Made by a program: the position numbers and the translations under genes. Below are positions 1 to 5,754 of a stretch of 5,754 nt of DNA, piece by piece. The notes beneath the pieces are model-generated. The model did no database searches. It worked only from the letters and a program-made list of their open reading frames with translations, and had not been told where the DNA came from. Source of the DNA: Cytophagales bacterium. Its GTDB lineage: Bacteria > Bacteroidota > Bacteroidia > Cytophagales > Cyclobacteriaceae. Where the stretch lies: positions 1 through 5,754 of the forward strand of contig JAJCYK010000659.1 of assembly GCA_029262935.1 (NCBI GenBank), given 5' to 3'. Each line of letters opens with the position of its first letter. Within the stretch, counting starts at the first letter, position 1.

Positions 1-185
1 TGATCCTCTACTTTCTCCAGTTCTCTAAACAGGGCAATGCCATGTTCTTCCATGGACATTACCGTAAAGTAGTTGTCTTCCCGATCAAGGACGACTTCCA
101 TTCTCAGAGGTTGCTCTACTTGGGCCATGCCAGAACAAGCAACCCATAAGAATGCCAGACTGGCCCATATTTTCTTGGGATTCAT
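1..185 (-). CDS. Exported protein of unknown function, N-terminal fragment (runs off the window)
   Basis: An open frame starts at ATG 185-183 and stays open to the window edge, giving 61 residues; the C-terminal part is not visible. The N-terminus is a clear Sec signal peptide: charged start (MNPKK), hydrophobic core at residues 6-16, and a likely signal peptidase I site after GMA (residue 21, before Gln22). Cys17 lies near the end of the core, but the residues before it (WVA) make a poor lipobox, so a lipoprotein is less likely. The mature part begins acidic, with a PLRMEVVLDRED stretch followed by a hydrophobic strand-like HGIALF segment, suggesting a beta-rich periplasmic or surface protein. 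I do not recognise the family. It begins 12 bases after the EVE gene stops on the same strand, so the two are probably co-transcribed. No strong ribosome binding site is seen; the start is preceded by AT-rich sequence. Confidence 0.75.
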   Translation of the reverse strand, partial: MNPKKIWASLAFLWVACSGMAQVEQPLRMEVVLDREDNYFTVMSMEEHGIALFRELEKVED

Positions 186-197
186 ATTTAGAGATGT

Positions 198-602
198 TTA
201 ACTTCCCATTTTTACAATCAAATCAAACGCTGCTTTGTCCAAAGCCATAACTGAAAGTCTGCTTTGCCTTATTAAAGGAATGTGTTCTAATTGAGGTTCT
301 GCCTTTATTTCTGCCAAAGTAACCACATTCTTTAGTTTTTTCACAGCGGCCAGGTCTACAACCACCCAGCGCTCGTCGTCTGTGGTAGGATCAGGGTAGT
401 GTTCCTTTACAACTTTACTAACCCCCACGACACATTTGTCTTTCACACTATGATAGAACAATACCAGGTCATTGATTTGCATCCCTTTTAAATTGTTGCG
501 GGCGGCGTAATTTCTAACTCCATCCCAATATGTGCTGCCATCTTTAACCAGGTCGTCATACGAGTAGGCATTTGGTTCTGATTTTACTAACCAGTAATTC
601 AT
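198..602 (-). CDS. EVE domain-containing protein (PUA-like fold, THYN1-related)
   Basis: This 134-residue protein is a stand-alone EVE domain covering essentially its whole length, the usual size for bacterial members. Diagnostic motifs are WLVKSEP at residues 4-10, WDGVRNYAARN at 26-36, LFYHS at 48-52, YPDP at 69-72, RWVVVD at 78-83 and the C-terminal RQSRLSV at 112-118. The family is a PUA-like fold; the eukaryotic relative THYN1 binds modified cytosines in DNA, and bacterial members are suspected to bind modified nucleic acid. The exact ligand of this one cannot be read from the sequence. It has no signal peptide and should be cytosolic. One small deviation is Asn44 where many relatives have Gly in the motif before LFYHS. 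The ATG at 602-600 fits the family N-terminus (MNYWLVKSEP), although upstream sequence shows only a weak AAAAGAA ribosome site. It sits between two genes for exported proteins, which do not explain its role. No restriction or modification gene is visible nearby. Confidence 0.93.
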   Translation of the reverse strand: MNYWLVKSEPNAYSYDDLVKDGSTYWDGVRNYAARNNLKGMQINDLVLFYHSVKDKCVVGVSKVVKEHYPDPTTDDERWVVVDLAAVKKLKNVVTLAEIKAEPQLEHIPLIRQSRLSVMALDKAAFDLIVKMGS

Positions 603-661
603 AATTCTTTTCGTGTTTAATGTTGTTTTTCCGAGCCTTCTAAATTACAAAAATTTACCTT

Positions 662-1087
662 CTAGTCCTTGATATGGGACTCTTGATCTAAAAAAACCAG
701 TATTAGCCGATCATTCGTTGCCTCTCGAATCCGATAACTATAAGTGAACCCATGAGATTTCGGGCCCTTTAATACTTTAATTTTAATAACACTGTCAGCA
801 TCAATGCTCCAAGAAGCATCACGCCATACGATCCCATCAGTAGGGGCAATTGCTCCCCAATATCCGTGTCCCAAACTGTCGAGCTCAAAACCGGTACGTC
901 CCCGGGATGGAGGAAAGTTAAAATTTGCCGGTCGAAAAACTTGATAGTTTTGCCCATCTTCCTCGTGAGAATGCATCCATCGCTGGTACAGGTGCTTTAG
1001 ATTTGAATCTATAGGTGCAGTTTGATGACAGCTTTCTAGCTTAGCTAGGATCAAGGCACCAACTATAAAAGATAAATATTTGATCAT
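662..1087 (-). CDS. Small predicted lipoprotein of unknown function, probably beta-barrel-like
   Basis: This 141-residue protein begins with a hydrophobic segment (residues 4-16) followed by LESC, giving a plausible lipobox with lipid-modified Cys20, so it is probably a membrane-anchored lipoprotein. The mature part carries a conserved-looking core: WMHSHEED (37-44), YQVFRP (48-53), FPPSRGR (58-64), GFELDSLGHGYW (66-77), APTDG (81-85), and alternating hydrophobic strands such as VIKIKVLKG. I recall similar short bacterial proteins with a W-x-HSREED, FPPSRGR, W pattern; they are usually annotated hypothetical or lipocalin-like, and I know of no assigned function. The run of beta strands fits a small lipocalin-type barrel, which is inference. 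It is the first gene of the leftward block, 59 bases before the EVE gene, and diverges from polX across 68 bases. The ATG start is chosen because it yields the export signal. No strong ribosome site is seen. Confidence 0.8.
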   Translation of the reverse strand: MIKYLSFIVGALILAKLESCHQTAPIDSNLKHLYQRWMHSHEEDGQNYQVFRPANFNFPPSRGRTGFELDSLGHGYWGAIAPTDGIVWRDASWSIDADSVIKIKVLKGPKSHGFTYSYRIREATNDRLILVFLDQESHIKD

Positions 1088-1113
1088 CCTTAGGGTTGCA
1101 TAAAGTATCTTTG
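1079..1113 (+). promoter_or_regulatory. Candidate Bacteroidota-type promoter for polX-msrB
   Basis: TATCTTTG at 1106-1113 matches the Bacteroidota -7 consensus TAnnTTTG at all six defined bases. A TTTG at 1079-1082 lies 23 bases upstream, at the long edge of the spacing reported for the -33 element. Transcription would begin around 1118-1122 and leave a leader of about 35 bases before the TTG start of polX. The -33 element would overlap the first codons of the divergent lipoprotein gene. This is a motif match only; the -33 part is the weaker half. Confidence 0.45.
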
Positions 1114-1155
1114 CTGTGTATTTTAATATTTATTTAACCCCAATTTAACAGGACT

Positions 1156-2874
1156 TTGACGAACAAAGAAATCTTAAGAGCGCTTAAATTAACTGCTTCT
1201 CTATTAGAATTATACGGAGAAAATCAATTTAAGGTGCGCAGTTATAACACCGCAGTTTACAACCTAGAACGTCTAGAGCAAGATTTAACCCAATTGGATG
1301 ACGCAGAATTAAACGAGTTGCCTGGGGTGGGGAAGAGTATTGCCAAGATTATTGATGAGATGAATCAAACGGGGGCCAACAGTGCTTTAGACAACCTGTT
1401 GAAGCAAACACCAGCAGGAATTCTAGAATTGCTAAGCGTTAAAGGAATTGGCGCAAAAAAACTTAAAACGGTATGGGATGAACTGCAAGTAGAAACTCCT
1501 GATGACCTATTGCATGCCGCACAAACAGGGGCTTTAGCGGATTTGCAGGGGTTTGGTGAAAAAACTCAAGAACGGGTTTTGCAGATTATTACCTATCATT
1601 TAGAAAACAAAAAACGCAAACACTACAAAGACGCTCACTTGGCCGGCCTCTGGCTGGAAGAAGGGATAGCTAAAAACCACCAAGAAGACCAACTTTCCAG
1701 AGCAGGAGCTTTTAGAAGAAAGCAGGAGGTGGTTGAAGTACTAGAATACATCTGGGGTACGGATGCACCTTGGGATGCTGAGGCCTACCTGGATGCCATA
1801 GGGGAAATTTCAAAAGATCATCAAAAATCAGGACCACTACGTTGGTTGGGAACCATCAAAGATACGGCGCTTTCCGTGGATGTCAGGTTTTGCAAAAAAG
1901 AACAATTTGGCGCCAGATTAGTACGCCACACGGGCTCATGGGAGCATTTAAATTTAAAAAACAACCAAGGAAAATCTATGAAAGAGGTGTTGGAGGCTTC
2001 CAGCCAATCAGAAACCCAAATATATGAAGATATGGGCTGGCCTTTTGTACCCCCAGAACTTCGTGAGGGTTTGTTCGAAGCAAGGTACATTGAAGATCAA
2101 GCCATCCCGGATTTAGTCACTATGGACCAGTTAAAAGGAGTCTTACACAATCACTCTACTTTTAGTGATGGTAAAAATTCCTTAATGGATATGGCCAAAC
2201 AGTGTCAATCCTTGGGATATCAATACTTTGGAATTTCCGATCACAGTCAAACAGCAGTTTATGCTAATGGTCTAGATTCTGATCAGATTCGGAAACAACA
2301 TGAGGAAATTGAGGCCATAAATAAAGAACTGGCTCCTTTCAAAGTGTTTAAGGGGATTGAATCGGACATTTTAAACGATGGGAGCCTGGATTATGAGGAG
2401 GAGATACTTCAGCTCTTTGATTTTATAGTTGCATCAATCCATTTTAACTTAAACATGGATAAGAAAAAGGCCACGCAACGTTTAATTAAAGCCATCGAAA
2501 ACCCATATACTACCATCCTAGGTCACCCAACAGGGCGACAGCTACTCAAACGGGAAGGATATCCAATTGACCATCAGGCCGTGATCGACGCTTGTGCCGA
2601 CCAAGGGGTAATCATTGAGATCAACGCACATCCCTGGCGCCTGGATTTGGAATGGGAATGGGTGCACTACGCTTTATCAAAAGGAGTGAAAATCAGTATT
2701 AACCCAGATGCTCATTCTAAGGCTGGCTTGGAGGACACCTATTATGGACTGTGTGTAGGTCGTAAGGCCGGACTTACCGCCGATATGACCTTTAACGCAT
2801 TATCCGTAACTGAAATAGGAAAATACTTTGAGAAACGCAAACAACGGGCTGTTACCAAGAGATTAGTACATTGA
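1156..2874 (+). CDS. polX: PolX-family protein with PHP domain; polymerase site degenerate, PHP nuclease site intact
   Basis: The 572 residues match the bacterial PolX architecture and length. Residues 1-80 form the 8-kDa-like domain with a helix-hairpin-helix (LPGVGK, 55-60). Two more HhH motifs follow (KGIG 96-99, QGFG 131-134). The palm and thumb are at about 180-320, and a PHP domain at about 325-555. The PHP metal ligands are all present: His331 and His333 (LHNHS), Asp362-His363 (SDHS), Glu402, His429, His457 (GHPTGR), His492, Asp518 and His520. In the palm, the expected GS-x-RR...D-I-D motif reads [15 protein letters not shown]: the two catalytic Asp positions are Val195 and Glu197. The third Asp (Asp242 in VDVRF) and the TGS motif (259-261) remain. 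PHP-domain PolX enzymes act in base-excision-type repair as gap-filling polymerases with 3'-5' exonuclease; here I infer the nuclease survives without polymerase activity. The start is TTG: the frame has no ATG between the stop at 1135 and residue 69, and the N-terminus [14 protein letters not shown] matches the family. AGGA at 1150-1153 lies only 2 bases before it. Confidence 0.93.
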   Translation: MTNKEILRALKLTASLLELYGENQFKVRSYNTAVYNLERLEQDLTQLDDAELNELPGVGKSIAKIIDEMNQTGANSALDNLLKQTPAGILELLSVKGIGAKKLKTVWDELQVETPDDLLHAAQTGALADLQGFGEKTQERVLQIITYHLENKKRKHYKDAHLAGLWLEEGIAKNHQEDQLSRAGAFRRKQEVVEVLEYIWGTDAPWDAEAYLDAIGEISKDHQKSGPLRWLGTIKDTALSVDVRFCKKEQFGARLVRHTGSWEHLNLKNNQGKSMKEVLEASSQSETQIYEDMGWPFVPPELREGLFEARYIEDQAIPDLVTMDQLKGVLHNHSTFSDGKNSLMDMAKQCQSLGYQYFGISDHSQTAVYANGLDSDQIRKQHEEIEAINKELAPFKVFKGIESDILNDGSLDYEEEILQLFDFIVASIHFNLNMDKKKATQRLIKAIENPYTTILGHPTGRQLLKREGYPIDHQAVIDACADQGVIIEINAHPWRLDLEWEWVHYALSKGVKISINPDAHSKAGLEDTYYGLCVGRKAGLTADMTFNALSVTEIGKYFEKRKQRAVTKRLVH

Positions 2875-2877
2875 ACC

Positions 2878-2882
2878 AAGGA
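2878..2882 (+). promoter_or_regulatory. Shine-Dalgarno site of msrB
   Basis: AAGGA sits 5 bases before the msrB ATG and just after the polX stop. It is one of the few clear Shine-Dalgarno sites in this window and supports the chosen msrB start and independent initiation on a shared polX-msrB transcript. Confidence 0.6.
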
Positions 2883-2887
2883 CTACT

Positions 2888-3256
2888 ATGAAACACAATA
2901 AACTTACTCCGGAAGAGGCGAGAATCATTGAAGAAAAAGGTACTGAAATGCCCTTCACAGGGAAATACAATGACCACGAGGCCTCGGGTGTCTACACATG
3001 TAAAAGATGCGATGCTGAGTTATACAACTCCGCTGATAAATTTAATTCACATTGCGGATGGCCAAGTTTTGACGACGAAATTCCCGGGTCAGTTGCCAAA
3101 CATGTAGATGCGGACGGCAGACGGACAGAAATAGTTTGCAATAATTGTGGCGGGCATTTGGGTCATGTTTTCGAAGGGGAGTATTTAACCCCCAAAAATC
3201 TGCGGCACTGTGTGAATTCGTTGTCCTTAAATTTTGTATCTAAAGACTCAGAATAA
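2888..3256 (+). CDS. msrB: Peptide-methionine (R)-S-oxide reductase MsrB
   Basis: MsrB reduces the R form of methionine sulfoxide in proteins back to methionine, using thioredoxin as usual reductant. The 122-residue protein is a complete single MsrB domain. It opens with the family pattern LTPEEARII and [10 protein letters not shown] (residues 18-27). The structural zinc site is intact: CKRC (Cys38, Cys41) and CNNC (Cys84, Cys87). The HCGWPSF motif is at 55-61, with Cys56 at a position where many MsrBs keep a recycling cysteine (that role is less certain here). [11 protein letters not shown] follows, and [11 protein letters not shown] at 106-116 holds the catalytic Cys108. There is no signal peptide, so it should act in the cytosol, and there is no fused MsrA. 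It starts 13 bases after polX with a good Shine-Dalgarno site and is probably co-transcribed with it. A T8 tract with palindromes follows it and may end the unit. Confidence 0.97.
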   Translation: MKHNKLTPEEARIIEEKGTEMPFTGKYNDHEASGVYTCKRCDAELYNSADKFNSHCGWPSFDDEIPGSVAKHVDADGRRTEIVCNNCGGHLGHVFEGEYLTPKNLRHCVNSLSLNFVSKDSE

Positions 3257-3269
3257 AGCAATCTAAGAC

Positions 3270-3313
3270 TTAGCCCATGGGCTAAACTACCTAATTACTG
3301 GCCAGTTTTTTTT
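3270..3313 (+). terminator. Candidate intrinsic terminator between msrB and glgB
   Basis: Two perfect palindromes lie in the 91-base gap. The first, at 3270-3285, is TTAGCCCATGGGCTAA, able to form a six-pair stem with a CATG loop. The second, at 3297-3306, is ACTGGCCAGT and runs directly into eight T residues (3306-3313). An alternative fold pairs AAACT (3284-3288) with AGTTT (3304-3308), plus CC/GG inside, just before the T tract. The U8 run after a hairpin fits rho-independent termination, but the stronger palindrome is 20 bases from the T tract and the near one has little room for a loop. Readthrough into glgB is possible. Confidence 0.45.
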
Positions 3314-3347
3314 ACTATCTTTAACTCGTCTTTAAAAAGTAAATTTC

Positions 3348-5276
3348 ATGTCTCAAGACCAGGAGAATCTCGTTATTCCTCATAGCTTACTTACAGATTT
3401 TGATGTAGAACTTTTTCGTTCGGGAAAACATTTTCGACTCTATCAAAAATTTGGCGCTCATCATTTGGAAGTTGATGGTGTTGCAGGTACTTATTTTGCG
3501 GTTTGGGCTCCTAATGCCTTGCGAGTAAATGTGATCGGAACCTTTAATGATTGGGACGGTAGCAAAAGTCAATTGCACGCCCGCTGGGATGGGTCAGGTA
3601 TTTGGGAAGGTTTTATCCCCCAAGCTCAGACTAGTAGCACCTACAAATATCAAATTCACACGAAACAAGCAGGGTTAATTCTGGAGAAAGGAGATCCATT
3701 CGGGTTTCTATGGGAAGTTCCTCCTAAGACAGCATCCGTAATCTGGGACCTGGATTACCAGTGGCAGGATCAAAAATGGATGAAAACACGGGCCAAACAC
3801 AATAGTTTGGAAAATGCCTGGTCCGTTTATGAAGTTCATCTGGGTTCTTGGAAAAGACACGCCGACTCAGGTCACAGCTACAGCTACGAAGAGCTGACTG
3901 AGGAATTGGTGCAATACGTACAAGATATGGGGTATACCCATGTCGAGATGATGCCCGTAATGGAACACCCATTTTTTGGATCTTGGGGGTATCAGGTTAC
4001 TGGGTATTTTGCTCCCAGTGCACGTTACGGCACCCCTCAGGAATTTATGGCTTTGGTGGATGCATTTCATCAGGCCGGTATTGGAGTGATTTTGGATTGG
4101 GTACCCTCTCATTTTCCTAACGATGCGCACGGATTGGCGGAATTTGATGGCACTCATTTATACGAACACGCGGATCCTCGCAAAGGATATCATCCTGACT
4201 GGAACAGCTATATCTATAACTATGATAGAAACGAAGTGCGCTCATTTCTTATTAGCAATGCGGTTTTTTGGATGGACTATTTTCATGCCGATGGATTACG
4301 GGTAGATGCCGTAGCTAGCATGTTGTATCTGGACTACTCCAGAAATGAAGGCGAGTGGATACCAAATAAACACGGTGGGAGAGAAAATTTAGAAGCAATT
4401 TCTTTACTACAGGAAATGAATTCGGAGGTCTATCGAAGCTTCGAAGGCGTGCAAACTATAGCCGAAGAATCAACCTCCTGGCCAGGGGTTTCAAAACCCG
4501 TGGACACGGGAGGGCTAGGGTTCGGAATGAAATGGATGATGGGGTGGATGCACGACTGCCTGGAGTACTTTAAGAAGGACCCCATATACCGCCAGTTCCA
4601 CCAAAATGACCTGACATTTAGCTTTGTGTACGGATTTTCAGAAAATTTCATGTTGCCTCTTTCTCATGATGAAGTGGTACATGGCAAAGGGTCTCTCATG
4701 GACAGGATGCCCGGGGATGAGTGGCAACGTTTTGCGAATTATCGTTTGTTGTTCGCTTATATGTTTTCGCATCCCGGAGCCAAGTTAATGTTTATGGGAA
4801 ACGAAATAGGGCAAATCACCGAGTGGAAGCATGACCAACAACTGGATTGGCACCTGCTTGATGCCAAGGCACACTTAGGGGTATCAAACTGCCTAAAAGA
4901 GCTAAATAAACTATACAGTAAAGAACCCGCCTTACACCAAAAGAGTTTTAGTGCGGAGGGTTTCGAATGGATAGACATGGGGGACTCCAAAAACTCCATC
5001 CTGGTTTATTTAAGAAAAGGGAATGATCCTAAAGACCAGCTGCTGATTGTTGCCAATTTTACTCCCAAAGCGCATAGTGATTACGAAGTGGGAATTCATG
5101 GGCTGCCCTATTGGAAAGAAATATTTAATTCAGATGCTGCCTCTTTTGGGGGGACCGGCCAGCATAACAATAAAAAGCAGAAAAGTGCGGATAAAGAAAC
5201 GCACGGTCAAAAACACTCCTTAGCATTAAATTTGCCCCCCTTGGGTGTAGTAGTATTTAAAGGACTTAAGAAATGA
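3348..5276 (+). CDS. glgB: 1,4-alpha-glucan branching enzyme (GH13 with CBM48)
   Basis: GlgB makes the alpha-1,6 branches of glycogen by cutting an alpha-1,4 chain and transferring it to a C6 hydroxyl. The 642-residue protein has an N-terminal CBM48 beta-sandwich (about 25-125, with the AVWAPNALRVNVIGTFNDWDG region at 51-71), a GH13 barrel at about 155-505 and a C-terminal beta domain from about 530. Conserved motifs include WGYQVTGYFAPSARYGTP (213-230) and DWVPSHFP (250-257). The catalytic triad is intact: nucleophile Asp320 (GLRVDAVASM), acid/base Glu373 (IAEEST) and Asp441 (LSHDEVVHGKGS). It is shorter than the roughly 728-residue E. coli enzyme because the extra N-terminal module is absent, a common bacterial form. 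The ATG is preceded by AT-rich sequence without a clear Shine-Dalgarno site. A TATCTTTA at 3316-3323 resembles a -7 box but lacks a good -33 partner. The stop overlaps the next ATG, linking it to a GH57 enzyme in an alpha-glucan unit. Confidence 0.97.
   Translation: MSQDQENLVIPHSLLTDFDVELFRSGKHFRLYQKFGAHHLEVDGVAGTYFAVWAPNALRVNVIGTFNDWDGSKSQLHARWDGSGIWEGFIPQAQTSSTYKYQIHTKQAGLILEKGDPFGFLWEVPPKTASVIWDLDYQWQDQKWMKTRAKHNSLENAWSVYEVHLGSWKRHADSGHSYSYEELTEELVQYVQDMGYTHVEMMPVMEHPFFGSWGYQVTGYFAPSARYGTPQEFMALVDAFHQAGIGVILDWVPSHFPNDAHGLAEFDGTHLYEHADPRKGYHPDWNSYIYNYDRNEVRSFLISNAVFWMDYFHADGLRVDAVASMLYLDYSRNEGEWIPNKHGGRENLEAISLLQEMNSEVYRSFEGVQTIAEESTSWPGVSKPVDTGGLGFGMKWMMGWMHDCLEYFKKDPIYRQFHQNDLTFSFVYGFSENFMLPLSHDEVVHGKGSLMDRMPGDEWQRFANYRLLFAYMFSHPGAKLMFMGNEIGQITEWKHDQQLDWHLLDAKAHLGVSNCLKELNKLYSKEPALHQKSFSAEGFEWIDMGDSKNSILVYLRKGNDPKDQLLIVANFTPKAHSDYEVGIHGLPYWKEIFNSDAASFGGTGQHNNKKQKSADKETHGQKHSLALNLPPLGVVVFKGLKK
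5261..5264 (+). promoter_or_regulatory. Shine-Dalgarno site of the GH57 gene, inside glgB
   Basis: AGGA, preceded by AA, lies 8 bases before the ATG at 5273 and within the last codons of glgB. It supports that start and indicates that translation of the two genes is coupled. Confidence 0.55.
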
Positions 5277-5754
5277 AAAAATACTTGTGCATTCACGGCC
5301 ATTTTTATCAACCACCCCGAGAAAATGCTTGGTTGGAGGAAATAGAAGTGCAAGATTCTGCTGCCCCCTTCCATGATTGGAATGAACGAATAACTTCAGA
5401 ATGTTACCGGCCAAATGCTACCTCGAGAATATTAAATGAGCCCGGTCGCATCATTGATATCGTAAACAACTACTCAAAAATCAGTTTTAATTTCGGACCC
5501 ACGTTGTTGTCCTGGATGGAGAAATATGCTCCGGATGTATATTCCGGAATTCTTAAAGCTGACCGGAAAAGCATGGAGCATTTTGATGGGCATGGCTCTG
5601 CGATGGCTCAGGTATACAACCATATCATAATGCCTTTGGCCAACAAACGTGATCAAATCACTCAAGTGATCTGGGGACTTGAAGATTTCCGTAGTCGCTT
5701 TGGTCGTGATGCTGAAGGCATGTGGTTGGCGGAAACTGCCGTCAATACCGAGAG
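5273..5754 (+). CDS. Glycoside hydrolase family 57 protein of the DUF3536 type, N-terminal fragment
   Basis: The frame opens at ATG 5273, overlapping the glgB stop as ATGA, and stays open to the window end, giving 160 residues of what is normally a much longer protein. The N-terminus has the GH57 first conserved region as CIHGHFYQPPRE (residues 6-17). Further family-type segments are HDWNERITSECYRPN (34-48), SFNFGPTLLSW (71-81), GHGSAMAQVYNHIIMPLAN (106-124) and EGMWLAETAV (148-157). The last corresponds to conserved region 3 of GH57, in which Glu154 of WLAE would be the catalytic nucleophile. The acid/base Asp region is beyond the window. Characterised GH57 enzymes are alpha-amylases, 4-alpha-glucanotransferases, branching enzymes and amylopullulanases; the DUF3536 subgroup has no activity I can name with confidence. 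No signal peptide is present, so it is probably cytosolic. Coupling to glgB points to glycogen or maltodextrin processing. Confidence 0.92.
   Translation, partial: MKKYLCIHGHFYQPPRENAWLEEIEVQDSAAPFHDWNERITSECYRPNATSRILNEPGRIIDIVNNYSKISFNFGPTLLSWMEKYAPDVYSGILKADRKSMEHFDGHGSAMAQVYNHIIMPLANKRDQITQVIWGLEDFRSRFGRDAEGMWLAETAVNTE

Noticed and set aside
603..661. Promoter or terminator between the lipoprotein and EVE genes on the minus strand
   Set aside because: There is an AT-rich stretch with a TAATTTAG and a weak AAATT/AATTT pairing, but no spaced -33 element and no GC-rich stem.
769..957. Minus-strand frame ending in a hydrophobic, membrane-like segment
   Set aside because: It overlaps the lipoprotein gene in another frame. 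The lipoprotein frame has a signal peptide and ordered motifs, so the hydrophobic stretch is a by-product.
1036..1048. Inverted repeat CTAGCTTAGCTAG
   Set aside because: It lies within signal-peptide codons of the lipoprotein gene, is short and is not followed by a T tract, so chance is enough to explain it.
1821..2090. Open frames on both strands within polX (minus 1821-2090, plus 1842-2027)
   Set aside because: They lie wholly inside the well-supported PolX frame, and their translations show no recognisable motif or ribosome site.
3316..3323. TATCTTTA as a -7 promoter box for glgB
   Set aside because: It misses the final G of TAnnTTTG and no TTG lies 17-23 bases upstream, so it is too weak to list as a feature.
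3387..4999. Several open frames of 60-96 residues overlapping glgB on either strand
   Set aside because: All are out of frame with a full-length conserved enzyme and have compositions typical of shadow frames (rich in Ser, Cys, His or Arg).
5226..5665. Minus-strand frames across the glgB-GH57 junction and inside the GH57 gene
   Set aside because: The plus-strand GH57 frame has clear family motifs throughout; the opposite frames have none.

Overview
The window looks like an ordinary chromosomal stretch from a member of the Bacteroidota, most plausibly a flavobacterium-like or related environmental lineage. The grounds are the protein styles (the MsrB, EVE, PolX and GH57/DUF3536 variants resemble those of that phylum), AT-rich intergenic DNA with weak or absent Shine-Dalgarno sites at several starts, and a TAnnTTTG-type -7 element in front of polX. 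The genus cannot be told from the sequence alone.

Layout: two divergent blocks meet in a short intergenic region at 1088-1155. The left block is on the minus strand. Read in its own direction it holds a small predicted lipoprotein of unknown function (1087-662), an EVE-domain protein (602-198) and the start of an exported protein that leaves the window at base 1 (185-1). The right block is on the plus strand: a PolX-family protein with a PHP domain (1156-2874), msrB methionine sulfoxide reductase (2888-3256), a 91-base gap with palindromes and a T8 tract, the glycogen branching enzyme glgB (3348-5276), and the start of a GH57/DUF3536 glycoside hydrolase (from 5273, cut off by the window end).

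Two functional pairs stand out. polX and msrB are 13 bases apart and probably co-transcribed; both could serve repair of oxidative damage, one on DNA and one on protein, though this link is inference. glgB and the GH57 gene overlap by ATGA and so form a translationally coupled alpha-glucan (glycogen) module.

The most noteworthy detail is that the PolX-like protein keeps all PHP metal-ligand motifs but has lost two of the three catalytic aspartates of the polymerase palm, so it is probably a nuclease or scaffold and not a polymerase. It also starts with TTG. I saw no RNA genes, mobile elements, CRISPR arrays or phage genes, and no gene-free stretch longer than about 100 bases. I do not see a clearly novel multi-gene system here.
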